Positions 42,361 through 50,456 of a stretch of 64,000 nucleotides of DNA are shown piece by piece (within the stretch, counting starts at the first letter, position 1; each line of letters begins with the position of its first letter). The position numbers and the translations under genes were made by a program. This DNA comes from Aquabacter spiritensis (lineage in GTDB: Bacteria > Pseudomonadota > Alphaproteobacteria > Rhizobiales > Xanthobacteraceae): the NCBI RefSeq assembly GCF_004346185.1, contig NZ_SMAI01000004.1, forward strand, positions 248,001-312,000, in the 5' to 3' direction. The notes beneath the pieces were generated by a model. The model saw nothing but the letters and a program-made list of their open reading frames with translations, did no database searches and was not told where the DNA came from.

Positions 42361-43866
42361 TCACTCGTCCTGGAAGACCTCTTCGCGGCGCTTGCGGATG
42401 AAAGGCAGCGCGACGGAGATCAGGAGGGCGACCGAGAGGATGAGGAAGGCGAGGCTGATGGGCTTCTGGATGAAGACGGAAAGATCGCCGCGACCGGTGA
42501 TCAGGCTGCGCCGGAAATTCTCCTCCAGCATGGGGCCGAGCACGAAGCCCATCAACATGGGCGCGGGTTCGGCGTCGAGCTTGCGCAGGAGATAGCCGAG
42601 CAGCCCGAAGCCGATCATCAGATAGATGTCGAACACCGAATTGCCGACCGAATAGACGCCGATGGAGCTCACCACGACGATCAGCAGAAACAGGAAGCGG
42701 TAGGGCAGGCGCAGAAGGCGCACCCACAGTCCGATCATCGGCAGGTTGATGATGATCAGCATCAGATTGCCGATGAACATGGAGGCGATCAGCCCCCAGA
42801 ACAGATCGGGCTGGCGCGTGATGACGTTCGGTCCGGGCGCGATGCCGTGCAGGGTGAGGGCGCCGACCATCAGCGCCATGGTCGCGCTGGTGGGAAGGCC
42901 CATCGTGAGGAGGGGGATATAGGAGGTCTGGGCGGCGGCGTTGTTGGCGGATTCCGGCGCCGCGACGCCTTCAATCGCCCCGCGGCCGAAGCGCGAGGGG
43001 GTGCGCGAGACCTTCTTTTCGAGGGCGTAGGACGAGAAGGCGGCCATGGTGGCGCCACCGCCGGGGAGCACGCCCATGAGCGAGCCCAGCGCGGTGCCGC
43101 GGAGAATGGCGCCCGAGGCCTGACGCAGGATGGCCCAGGACGGCATGAGATTGGTGATCTTCGCGCTGTTGATCGCCCGCGTGGTGTCCTGCTCCAGATT
43201 GCAGATCACTTCGGCGACCCCGAACAGGCCGAGCGCGATGGCGACGAAGCTCACGCCGTCGGACAGTTCGATGAAATCGCCGGTGAGGCGCGGCATGCCG
43301 GTGTTCACGTCCATGCCGATCATGCCGAACAAGAGGCCGAGCACGATCATCGCGACCGCCCGGAACAGGGAGCCGTTGGCGAGCACCACGGCGCAGACCA
43401 GCCCGAACACCATCAGCGAGAAATAGTCCGGGGAGGTGAAGGATTGCGCCACGCGGGCGAGCGGCGGCCCGGCGAAGGCGATCGTCAGCGTGCCGATGCA
43501 TCCGGCGATGAAGGAGCCGATGGCGGCGATGGCGAGCGCCTCGCCCGCCCGGCCCTGTTGCGCCATGCGATAGCCGTCGATGGCGGTGACGACCGATGTC
43601 GATTCACCGGGAATGTTGACCAGGATCGCGGTGGTCGAGCCGCCATATTGGGCGCCGTAATAGATGCCGGACAGCATGATGATCGCGCCCACCGGTTCGA
43701 GCGCGAAGGTGGCGGGCAGCAGAAGCGAGATCGTCGCCACCGGACCGAGCCCCGGCAGCACGCCGATCAGCGTGCCGCAGAGCGCCCCGATCAGGCAGAA
43801 GAGCAGGTTGTCGAAGGTGAGGACGATGCCGAAGCCGTGTCCGAGAAGCTGGAGACTTTCGATCAT
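42361..43866 (-). CDS. tctA: Tripartite tricarboxylate transporter large permease
   Basis: Large inner-membrane subunit of 501 residues with about 11-12 hydrophobic segments, standard for TctA. Diagnostic stretches are LIGVLPGLGPVATISLLLPA near the N-terminus, YYGAQYGGSTTAILVNIPGE followed by STSVVTAIDGY, and GVLPGGGATMAAFSSYALEK followed by GAIEGVAAPESANNAAA. It imports a carboxylic acid with TctB and the binding protein TctC. Its start overlaps the tctB stop (ATGA). The long open frame upstream is a shadow of tctB. Confidence 0.95.
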   Translation of the reverse strand: MIESLQLLGHGFGIVLTFDNLLFCLIGALCGTLIGVLPGLGPVATISLLLPATFALEPVGAIIMLSGIYYGAQYGGSTTAILVNIPGESTSVVTAIDGYRMAQQGRAGEALAIAAIGSFIAGCIGTLTIAFAGPPLARVAQSFTSPDYFSLMVFGLVCAVVLANGSLFRAVAMIVLGLLFGMIGMDVNTGMPRLTGDFIELSDGVSFVAIALGLFGVAEVICNLEQDTTRAINSAKITNLMPSWAILRQASGAILRGTALGSLMGVLPGGGATMAAFSSYALEKKVSRTPSRFGRGAIEGVAAPESANNAAAQTSYIPLLTMGLPTSATMALMVGALTLHGIAPGPNVITRQPDLFWGLIASMFIGNLMLIIINLPMIGLWVRLLRLPYRFLFLLIVVVSSIGVYSVGNSVFDIYLMIGFGLLGYLLRKLDAEPAPMLMGFVLGPMLEENFRRSLITGRGDLSVFIQKPISLAFLILSVALLISVALPFIRKRREEVFQDE

Positions 43867-44312
43867 GGCAGCACGTCCACGGGAATGCCCAGAAGCCAAA
43901 CGAACAGGACCGTCGAGGCGGCGGCCAGCGCGGCCCCGAAGACCAGGCTCTGCCACAGCACGGATTCGCGGGAGGCGAAGCTCGCGATGAGGGTCTGGGC
44001 GAGGATGGCGACCACGAGGCCCAGCCGGTCGAGCAGCAGGGCGAAGGCGAGAAAGGAGGCGAGGATCAGGATTGCCGCCCGGGCGTTCATGGGTGCGACG
44101 GGCGGTCCCACCACGACGAGGCCGCGCACCAGGAGCACGGCCCCCATGCCCGCGAGGATGAGTGCGATCAGCAGCGGAAAATAGCCCGGCCCCATGTCCA
44201 GAGCGGTGCCGATATCGAGGCTCGCTATGTACCAGAGCGCCGCGCCGGCGATCGCCACGAGCAGGAGGCCGGACCAGAAGTCCACGCCTCCCCGGACAAG
44301 TTTGATCCTCAT
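43863..44312 (-). CDS. tctB: Tripartite tricarboxylate transporter small permease
   Basis: Small membrane subunit of 149 residues with four hydrophobic helices. The TctB hallmark LDIGTALDMGPGYFPLLIAL is present, followed by FLAFALLLDRLGLVVAILAQ. Two adjacent ATG codons (44315 and 44312) begin MMRIKLVRGG; the second has GGAG at the better spacing. An in-frame start at 44375 would add a basic leader that is unlikely to be real. It lies between tctC (170 bp upstream, with a strong hairpin) and tctA (4-bp overlap). Confidence 0.88.
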   Translation of the reverse strand: MRIKLVRGGVDFWSGLLLVAIAGAALWYIASLDIGTALDMGPGYFPLLIALILAGMGAVLLVRGLVVVGPPVAPMNARAAILILASFLAFALLLDRLGLVVAILAQTLIASFASRESVLWQSLVFGAALAAASTVLFVWLLGIPVDVLP

Positions 44313-44445
44313 CATCCCTCTCCAGGCCTCCCGGCCGGCACGCGCGCCGCACCGACGCGACGGGGATCGGGCCAAGCGGGGCGGGCGCTGTGCCCGGCCG
44401 CCCGGCTTCGCGCGGATCCCATTTTACGTGAACGTTTAGCGCCGT

Positions 44446-44478
44446 CCCTCCGCCCCGCCGCATCGGCGGGGCGGAGGG
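44446..44478. promoter_or_regulatory. Perfect 15-bp hairpin between tctC and tctB
   Basis: CCCTCCGCCCCGCCG (44446-44460), loop CAT, CGGCGGGGCGGAGGG (44464-44478): a perfect stem 7 bp beyond the tctC stop, between tctC and tctBA. There is no T-run on either strand. The position favours stabilisation of the tctC message or partial termination before the membrane genes. Confidence 0.65.
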
Positions 44479-44485
44479 GATCCGG

Positions 44486-45451
44486 TCAGTTCTTGGTGGA
44501 TTTGATCTCCTTGAGGAGGTCGGTCCACTGCGCCACTTCCTTGGCGATCGTGGCCTGGTACTCCGCCGGGGTGGTGAAGACCGGGCTCGCCCCGATCTTG
44601 GCGAAGGCTTCCTTCACCTCGGGGTCGGCGGCCATCTTCTTCAGCGCCTCCGACATGCGGGCGATGATCGGCTGCGGCGTGCCGGGCGGGGCGATGATGC
44701 CGTTCCAGGATTCCACCGAGAAGTCCTTGACCCCGGTTTCCTCCACCGTCGGCAGGTTCGGCGCGAAGGAGCTGCGCTTGCCGGACGTCACTGCGAGGCC
44801 GCGCACGGTGCCGGCTTCCATCTGCGGCAGCGCGTCGGTCATGTTGGTGAAGGAGAGATCGACCTCGCCGGCCACCACGGCGGCGGTGGCGGGGGCGCCG
44901 CCCTTGAAGGGCACATGCAGCATCTTGGTGCCGGTGCGGGTGTCGAACAATTGCACCGAATAGTGCATCAGGCCGCCGGCGCCGCTGGAGCCGTAGGTGA
45001 GCTTGCCGGGATTGGCCTTGGCATAAGCGATCAATTCGGGGATCGAGGTGATCGGGAGCTTGGGATTGACGATGACCGTCTGCGGAATGGTGCTGACGAT
45101 GCTGATGGGCGCGAGATCCTTCAGCGGGTTGTATTGGGTGGTCTGGGCCACCGGCGCCACGGAGACCGCGCCGACGCTGCAGACGCAGAAAGTGTACCCG
45201 TCGGGCGCCGATTTCGACACCAGATCCGTGCCGACGATGCCGCCGGCGCCGGGCTTGTTCTCGACCACGACCGTCTGGCCGAGATCCTTCTCCAGGAAGC
45301 GGGCCGTGATGCGTCCCGTGAGATCGGTATAGCCGCCGGGCGCATAAGGCACGATCAGCTTGATGGTCTTGGTCGGCCACTTCTCCTGCGCCATCGCCGC
45401 GGGCGATGCCAGGACCGCGACAGACATCACGGCTGCCATCAACGTCTTCAT
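44486..45451 (-). CDS. tctC: Tripartite tricarboxylate transporter substrate-binding protein (Bug family)
   Basis: Periplasmic binding protein of 321 residues. The signal peptide is MKTLMAAVMSVAVLASPAAM followed by AQ. The mature start KWPTKTIKLIVPYAPGGYTD is diagnostic of Bug/TctC proteins, as are VVVENKPGAGGIVGTDLVSK and YGSSGAGGLMHYSVQLF. It delivers a carboxylate to TctAB. A strong GAGGAG precedes the start. It is the first gene of the tctCBA-ALDH-TPP operon, and its upstream region holds one arm of a long inverted repeat shared with the divergent ubiD-family gene. Confidence 0.93.
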   Translation of the reverse strand: MKTLMAAVMSVAVLASPAAMAQEKWPTKTIKLIVPYAPGGYTDLTGRITARFLEKDLGQTVVVENKPGAGGIVGTDLVSKSAPDGYTFCVCSVGAVSVAPVAQTTQYNPLKDLAPISIVSTIPQTVIVNPKLPITSIPELIAYAKANPGKLTYGSSGAGGLMHYSVQLFDTRTGTKMLHVPFKGGAPATAAVVAGEVDLSFTNMTDALPQMEAGTVRGLAVTSGKRSSFAPNLPTVEETGVKDFSVESWNGIIAPPGTPQPIIARMSEALKKMAADPEVKEAFAKIGASPVFTTPAEYQATIAKEVAQWTDLLKEIKSTKN

Positions 45452-45587
45452 CGAATTCTCCTCATTCCCTGGAAGGTTCAGGCGATTGTGCCGCCTTGTC
45501 GTTCGCGGGCAGAAGCCGGATCGAAAGGCCCGGCCGACATCGAAGAGGCAGCCCGCATGGGGGCACCCAAGATAACCACTTGATTTT

Positions 45588-45612
45588 TTAGCTAAGTGAC
45601 AAAGCTAGTCAA
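45588..45612 (+). promoter_or_regulatory. Left arm of a 25-bp inverted repeat, candidate operator
   Basis: Begins TTAGCTAAGTGAC and ends AAGCTAGTCAA. It is the reverse complement of 45810-45834 with one mismatch (base 45601). Each arm also contains an internal TAGCT/AGCTA dyad with 9-bp spacing, the style of MarR-family operators. This arm lies 137 bp upstream of the tctC start. Confidence 0.6.
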
Positions 45613-45809
45613 GCCGCGATTCACGGCAGGCACTGGCGCGCAACAGGGCAGCGTGGACGCCGTGCGAGAGGTGGACAGGTGTTGGAAGCCTCAATCGCTG
45701 CACATTCTCTGCTCGCTCCGGACCAGCGGCGTCGAGGCCGCGGCAGAGGATGGTCCTGCCGGCCGGGGGAGGGGGCGCGGCCGGCCCCGCCGCGCCTGGG
45801 GCGCACATA

Positions 45810-45834
45810 TTGACTAGCTTCGTCACTTAGCTAA
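45810..45834 (-). promoter_or_regulatory. Right arm of a 25-bp inverted repeat, candidate operator
   Basis: Read on the minus strand it matches 45588-45612 at 24 of 25 bases. It lies 75 bp before the chosen ubiD-family start (45910), in the expected promoter zone, and only 6 bp before the alternative start at 45841. Confidence 0.6.
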
Positions 45835-45909
45835 TTTGCTATGGAACGCGGTCCGCGTTCCTCGGCGCCGTTCGGCCGCCCGGCATTTCTTCGACATTGC
45901 GGAATTCTC

Positions 45910-47310
45910 ATGGTGCTCTCGAATTCGGTGGATACGGGCTTCCGGCCCGCCCTTGCGCGGCTCGCGGCGGACGGGCGGATCCGCACCTTCAACCGGGAGG
46001 CCGATCCGCATCTCGAGATCGGCGCGCTGATGAAGAAGCTCGACGGCCAGGAGATGCTGCTGTTTCCCAAGGTCCGGGGCTTCGATACGCCGGTGGTCGG
46101 CAATCTCCTGAGCAGCCGCGAGAATTGCGAATCGGCTTTCGGCCGGGACTATAAGGGCATCCGCGAGACCATCTCGCAGGCGCTCACCGCGCCCTTGGCC
46201 CCGGTCGTGGTCGAGACGGCCCCGGTGCACGAGGTGGTGGAAACCGCGAATATCGATCTCGGCAAGACCCTTCCCGCGCTGTTCCATGCGCCCAAGGATG
46301 GCGGGCGCTACGTGACGTCGGGCATTCTGGTGGCGCAGGACCCGGAGACCGGGGTCTACAACGCCTCTTATCACCGCCTTCAGCTGATCGGCCCCGACAG
46401 GCTCGCCATCAAGCTCGATTACGGCCGCCACCTGCGCCTCGCCGTCGAACGCGCGCAGAAGCAGGGCAAGACTCTCCAGGTGGCGGTGTGCATCGGGGCC
46501 GATCTGGCGCTGCATTTCACGGCGGCCACCATGGGCTCGCAGATGCCGGAAAATCTGGACGAACTTGCCGTGGCCGGCGGGCTGTCCGGCCGGCCGCTTT
46601 CGGTGGTGAAGGGGCGCACGGTCGACCTCATGGTCCCCGCCGAATGCGAATATGTGCTGGAGGGCGAGATCAGCGCCGATGAGGTGCATCTGGAGGGGCC
46701 GTTCGGCGAGTTCGTCGGCTTCGCTGCCCCAGCGGCGGATGCGCCCGTCCTGAAGGTCACGGCGCTGACCCGGCGGGCCAAGCCGATCTACCATGCCATC
46801 AACGGCTATGGCCGCGAGACCATCATGCTGCGCAAATACGTGCTGGAGGCGAGCCTGCTGAAGGTTCTGCGCGCCGCGGTGCCGATCGTCACCGACGCCG
46901 AAATGACCGCCGGCGGCCTGCACCGCTTCCACGCCATCCTCCAGGTCGACAAGCAGGGCCCGCAGCATGAGGGCCTGCAGCGCAACGCCATCCTCGCGGC
47001 GTTCGGCGCGCTGAAGGACCTCGACATGGTCATCGTGGTGGATGACGACATCGACATCCGCGACCCTGCCGACGTCGAATATGCCCTCGCCACCCGCATG
47101 GAGGCGTCCGGCGACCTCATCGTCATCCCCGAAGCGCGCGGGCATGAATATGTCCGGATCAGCCGCAATGGCGTGCGCGCCAAGCTCGGCATGGATGCGA
47201 CCGTGCCGGCGGGCGAGAAGGAGCGCTTCCGCCGCGTCGCCTTCTCCCCGGTCCAGGTGACGCCGGACATGTTCTCGGCCGGCGCGCAGACGATGGCGGA
47301 CCTGCTGTAA
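45910..47310 (+). CDS. UbiD-family prenyl-FMN-dependent decarboxylase
   Basis: Cytosolic reversible (de)carboxylase of 466 residues, within the UbiD range. The active-site region EGPFGEFVGF (E262 to about 271) holds the conserved catalytic glutamate, and ALHFTAATMGSQMPE, YGRETIMLRKYVLEASLLK and VVVDDDIDIRDPADVEYALA are family elements. Activity needs prenylated FMN from a UbiX-type enzyme, which is not in the window. ATG 45910 (MVLSNSVDTGFRPALARLAA) is preferred: 45841 would start inside the control region and add an unconserved leader. Divergent from the tct operon across the inverted repeat, it probably acts on the same imported aromatic or unsaturated acid. Ubiquinone synthesis is unlikely in this setting. 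Confidence 0.88.
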   Translation: MVLSNSVDTGFRPALARLAADGRIRTFNREADPHLEIGALMKKLDGQEMLLFPKVRGFDTPVVGNLLSSRENCESAFGRDYKGIRETISQALTAPLAPVVVETAPVHEVVETANIDLGKTLPALFHAPKDGGRYVTSGILVAQDPETGVYNASYHRLQLIGPDRLAIKLDYGRHLRLAVERAQKQGKTLQVAVCIGADLALHFTAATMGSQMPENLDELAVAGGLSGRPLSVVKGRTVDLMVPAECEYVLEGEISADEVHLEGPFGEFVGFAAPAADAPVLKVTALTRRAKPIYHAINGYGRETIMLRKYVLEASLLKVLRAAVPIVTDAEMTAGGLHRFHAILQVDKQGPQHEGLQRNAILAAFGALKDLDMVIVVDDDIDIRDPADVEYALATRMEASGDLIVIPEARGHEYVRISRNGVRAKLGMDATVPAGEKERFRRVAFSPVQVTPDMFSAGAQTMADLL

Positions 47311-47366
47311 GGCGGGGGAAATGAGCGGTCTGAAAGGGCTTAGCCGTCTGCTACCGGTCGATCCGG

Positions 47367-47388
47367 GGTCTGAGACCAGGGCTTTTTT
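47367..47388 (+). terminator. Possible terminator after the UbiD-family gene
   Basis: GGTCTGAGACC (47367-47377) is a short dyad followed after five bases by a run of six T (47383-47388). The stem is too tight to be convincing, but the T-run is exceptional in this GC-rich sequence. Confidence 0.3.
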
Positions 47389-47586
47389 CCTTGGCGATGC
47401 GGAGGCCGAATTCGACGCTCTTAGCGGAAGCGGCGTCCCACGGAATTTCTGACCAGATATGGTGCTTTAGGTGGCTCACATAAGTTGTGATCCCATCGGA
47501 CCTGGGCCACTTGAAAAGTTATGACCTAAGCGTTTTTACCTTTGTATCTTTTGCTGTCAGATGGTGCAGATTTCACAATATTGAAT

Positions 47587-48195
47587 TTATGGAAAATATT
47601 TAGTTGCAATTATTGTAGCAACTACACTCAATATCGCGCTTAATATTGCAATAATTAAATCTCTGTTTCTTTCGGCAATATTATTCCAGCTTGATTTTTT
47701 TGAAATAATTAATAATGATTTACCTCTGGCATTTAGTATAACAAATATAAATAAAATTACTGATGAGATGATGCTAAATAATTCAACATATGAAAATTGC
47801 ACAAAAGTATCTATAAAAGAAAAAAACGTTAATATTAGCAAAGTGTTCCATCTATAAAAAATCCACAGAGAGCTTCTGCAGCTCATTAAAACTTCGTTGC
47901 AATCATGAAATGCACGAAGAGATTTGTCATATGACGGATAATAAATAATAGATGAACCCCATCGCCTAAATCTGATAGTGATCCTATTATCTTTTGATTC
48001 AATATTCATGTTTTTTATTACTTTTCGATCGTACCTATCGAAAAATTCGTCTATAGATTCAAACGTAAAATCATCAATAACAAAATACGGCGTGTCATCT
48101 GGTGTAGTTAGAATTTCAAAAATTTCACGGATATCTTCCAGGAATAATGTGGAGGCGTCATAGTGGACGATCTTAATTGAACTTGCGCGACGCAT
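47587..48195 (-). CDS. A+T-rich orphan membrane protein, function unknown
   Basis: I do not recognise this 202-residue protein. The N-terminal 100 residues are soluble and acidic/aromatic (SIKIVHYDASTLFLEDIREI, YFVIDDFTFESIDEFFDRYD, DNRITIRFRRWGSSIIYY). The C-terminal half has two or three membrane segments (TLLILTFFSFIDTFVQFSYV with FSIISSVILFIFVILNARG; then LIIAILSAILSVVATIIATK). Its base composition is about one third G+C by eye, in sharp contrast to every neighbour, and it uses A/T-ending codons. This points to recent horizontal acquisition. It lies about 120 bp from the 3' end of tRNA-Gln, a common integration spot. No integrase or mobility gene is seen. The layout (soluble domain plus C-terminal membrane helices) is shared with some small defence-type effectors, but that is speculation. 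Confidence 0.7.
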   Translation of the reverse strand: MRRASSIKIVHYDASTLFLEDIREIFEILTTPDDTPYFVIDDFTFESIDEFFDRYDRKVIKNMNIESKDNRITIRFRRWGSSIIYYPSYDKSLRAFHDCNEVLMSCRSSLWIFYRWNTLLILTFFSFIDTFVQFSYVELFSIISSVILFIFVILNARGKSLLIISKKSSWNNIAERNRDLIIAILSAILSVVATIIATKYFP

Positions 48196-48317
48196 GGCTG
48201 CCCCTCACTACGCCCGAGACGAATTATGAACGATTCGATCGAGCGGCGTGCGGATATCGTGCCCGGGCCACTCAAAGTGGCCCACCAAAGGCTCACCTGA
48301 CGCAGATATAGCGGCGT

Positions 48318-48391
48318 TGGCTGGGGGACTAGGATTCGAACCTAGATTGACGGAGTCAGAGTCCGCAGTTCTACCGTTGAACTATCCCCCA
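48318..48391 (-). tRNA. tRNA-Gln, anticodon CTG
   Basis: A complete 74-nt cloverleaf reads on the minus strand, including an encoded CCA (48318-48320). The anticodon stem GCGGA/TCCGT encloses the loop CTCTGAC, so the anticodon is CTG (codon CAG). The T-arm is CTAGGTTCGAATCCTAG. It is not in an operon with other tRNAs; the A+T-rich gene lies beyond its 3' end. Confidence 0.95.
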
Positions 48392-48889
48392 ACACGGGCC
48401 GCACGAAACGGCCGGGCCGGAGGCCCGCGGGCGTGGGCCGGCGAGCGAGGGCCGCTCTATACGCAATTCGCTCGCGCGGGTCCAGGGGGCAGGCGCGTCT
48501 CCGTCCGAATTTTGCGGCGGCAGGGCCGCTTCGATGGCGCCGCGCTCGGCGCGGTCCCCCAACGATCCTCCAAGGCCGTCCGCACGCCGCATTTTCCGTC
48601 GCGGCCCCGAGACCTGTTCCAGCGCCAAACCGCGGCCGAGAAAGCATGTCTGTCTCTCATCGCGCCTTCCCCGCTCCGGAGGAAATCGCGCCCTTGCGCG
48701 AGTGGTGCAGGGTTCGCTTCCGAACAGATCGGGGGAGGCGCCCGTCGCCGGTCCTGCTCAAGCGTGTGACCAACCGTGGCCGTGGATCTGGTCTTCGGTA
48801 TACCAGGTCCGCAATGGTGCTATGCACAATCGGCTATGTTGCGCTGCAAACTCTTCCCTTATGTAAGAGGGCAGCAGATGGAGGCAAGC
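48392..48889. other. Intergenic region between tRNA-Gln and the DUF1127 gene
   Basis: 498 bp in which I see no convincing gene. The open frames here lack ribosome-binding sites and family resemblance. The 8-bp palindrome GGTATACC sits about 95 bp before the DUF1127 start, and the last 100 bp are less G+C-rich, as expected for a promoter. Confidence 0.5.
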
Positions 48890-49096
48890 ATGACCACGAT
48901 CACCGCACATCCCAGCCACTCCACGGGCCTGTTCGGCCGCTTCGGCACCCTGGTGTCGCAGTTTGTCGCCGCGATCGGCGAAGCGCGTGAGATGGCGGAC
49001 CGCTACGAGCACCTGTCGCGTCTTTCCGACGCCGACCTCGCCCGTCTCGGCCTGACCCGCGAAGAAATCCCCCAGGCCATCGCCGCCGGCCGCTGA
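48890..49096 (+). CDS. DUF1127 domain small protein
   Basis: Protein of 68 residues with the C-terminal DUF1127 (YjiS-like) helix pair: YEHLSRLSDADLARLGLTRE followed by EIPQAIAAGR. Such proteins are abundant in alphaproteobacteria. Some have roles in phosphate or carbon metabolism and RNA turnover, but the function here is unknown. ATG 48890 is chosen because GGAGG (48880-48884) lies five bases upstream; ATG 48878 overlaps that element and the still longer frame lacks a site. It is monocistronic. Confidence 0.88.
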   Translation: MTTITAHPSHSTGLFGRFGTLVSQFVAAIGEAREMADRYEHLSRLSDADLARLGLTREEIPQAIAAGR

Positions 49097-49276
49097 GCCG
49101 CCGGCCAATCGGGACCGCCGCCCCCGCATCGATCGGGGACGGCGCGAAAGTTCAGACCTCCCCGCGCCCTCGGGCACGGGTTTCGGATCAAGGCCCCTGC
49201 CGCACGGCAGAGGTCGCACGGGATCGGGATCGTCGCGCCGGCCGCGAGCGCCGACACGGGTCCGTCCATTGGCGAT

Positions 49277-49879
49277 TTAGAGACCGCCGGCGTCCGAGCG
49301 TGTCCCGAGCATGCGCACCTGCGCCCGCAGCACGTGAATGCTCCGGCCCAGGCGGCCGATGAAGCGGCGTTCCGCCGCGTCGCCCGCGGGGTGGCCGCCC
49401 AAGCGATCATAATGCGGCTTGGCGATCAGCAGGCCCTGGCCGGGATGCGGCCGGCCGAGCATGGCGAGCCGCAGCGCGGACATTGCGTCCGCGATCCGCG
49501 GCGCGACGCCATAGCCGTCCCGCGACAGCCGGAACGTGGCCGCCGCCCGCGCGGCGAGATCCCGGCGCTCCGCCATTTCCATGAAGGTGCCGACCTCGCG
49601 CACCCACCCCTCCTCCAGGACCGAGCCGGTCCCAAGGAACAGCAGCCAGCGCCCGCGGCCCTGGGCCGCCCCCTGGCGCAGCCGCGCCCCGACATCTCTC
49701 TCCCCCGCAAGCAGAACGCAGCCCGCGGCATCGGCGATGGCGGCGGTGTCGTCGTTGGAGCCGCCATCGGCCAGAATCACATCCCGCAGCACGCCGCCGG
49801 TAACGCCGGGGACGAGCGCGGCGAGGGTCGGAACGAGATCGCGTTCCGCGTTCAGTGTGGGGATGATGACCGAAATCAA
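49277..49879 (-). CDS. Family-2 glycosyltransferase-like protein
   Basis: GT-A-fold protein of 200 residues. The start MISVIIPTLNAERDLVPTLA and ADGGSNDDTAAIADAAGCVL are the nucleotide-sugar-binding opening of family-2 transferases. RQGAAQGRGRWLLFLGTGSV corresponds to the DxD region but lacks a clear acidic pair, so catalytic competence is uncertain. The length and LLAGERDVGARLRQGA fit the short TIGR04283-like group. No signal peptide or membrane helices are present. It is a lone gene; nothing around it indicates the acceptor. Confidence 0.8.
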   Translation of the reverse strand: MISVIIPTLNAERDLVPTLAALVPGVTGGVLRDVILADGGSNDDTAAIADAAGCVLLAGERDVGARLRQGAAQGRGRWLLFLGTGSVLEEGWVREVGTFMEMAERRDLAARAAATFRLSRDGYGVAPRIADAMSALRLAMLGRPHPGQGLLIAKPHYDRLGGHPAGDAAERRFIGRLGRSIHVLRAQVRMLGTRSDAGGL

Positions 49880-50172
49880 GCGGCGGCACCCTCAGAGCCG
49901 GTTCCGGATCGTCATCTGATCGCCGAAACCGTCTCGGTTCAAGGTTTTCAGGCGATAAAGCCGATCCCATTGCGCCGAGATGGCTTCCGTCCCCCGTTGG
50001 TGTTCCCGCTCCCGCCGTGGACCTGGGACATGCCGGGCATATCCATCGACCCCTTTGGTGCGCGACCCTTGAGCTATAATGCCGGCATGGCGGTGCGTCG
50101 ATCCTCGCCCTTCGCAGGGGGCGAGGCAGGTCTGCGCGCTGGAGAAACCCGGAGACGGGAAGGGGAGGTCAT

Positions 50173-50439
50173 ATGGGATCGCAGGCGGACGGCATGACGT
50201 TCGACGATTGGGACAAGGACGAGGCGGGCCGGCTCAAAGTGTGGCCGCTCCAGGCCTTCACCACCGCTCTGTTCGAGGGCCGCGCGGGCGGCGTACGCTT
50301 CGAGGTCGGCCTGCCGCGCGGGCCCGGCCTGCCCTCGCCGGCGGTGCAGATCTCGCTCGCGCCGGACCAGTTGCGCGCGCTCGCGGCGGCTTTGACGGAG
50401 ATTGCCGACCATATCGAAGCGCCGGGGCGCAAGAGGTGA
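50173..50439 (+). CDS. Conserved hypothetical protein, 88 residues
   Basis: Small soluble protein without a signal peptide. The sequence is organised as a short beta-rich domain (LKVWPLQAFTTALFEGRAGG, VRFEVGLPRG, AVQISLAPDQLRALAAALTE) and ends in a basic tail. I recognise no named family. ATG 50173 is well supported by a GGGGAGG element about 7 bp upstream. It is probably co-transcribed with the exported protein that begins 18 bp downstream. Confidence 0.7.
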   Translation: MGSQADGMTFDDWDKDEAGRLKVWPLQAFTTALFEGRAGGVRFEVGLPRGPGLPSPAVQISLAPDQLRALAAALTEIADHIEAPGRKR

Positions 50440-50456
50440 GCGCTCGCAGGCGCACC

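Larger units (their letters stand above)
45452..45909. other. Divergent control region between tctC and the UbiD-family gene
   Basis: 458 bp carrying no credible gene. It contains a 25-bp inverted repeat (45588-45612 and 45810-45834) whose arms are A+T-richer than the 197-bp GC-rich spacer between them. The two mirror-image short frames here are created by the repeat itself. Confidence 0.6.

Noticed and set aside
45596-45826. Two mirror-image short frames on opposite strands, both beginning MTKLV
   Set aside because: They are produced by the 25-bp inverted repeat. The interiors are unrelated and neither has a ribosome-binding site.
47587-48391. A complete genomic island or prophage at tRNA-Gln
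   Set aside because: Only one foreign-looking gene is present. I found no integrase and no direct repeat of the tRNA 3' end at the far border.
48248-48769. 173-codon open frame overlapping tRNA-Gln
   Set aside because: It runs across the tRNA gene, has no ribosome-binding site, and shows only shadow-type composition.
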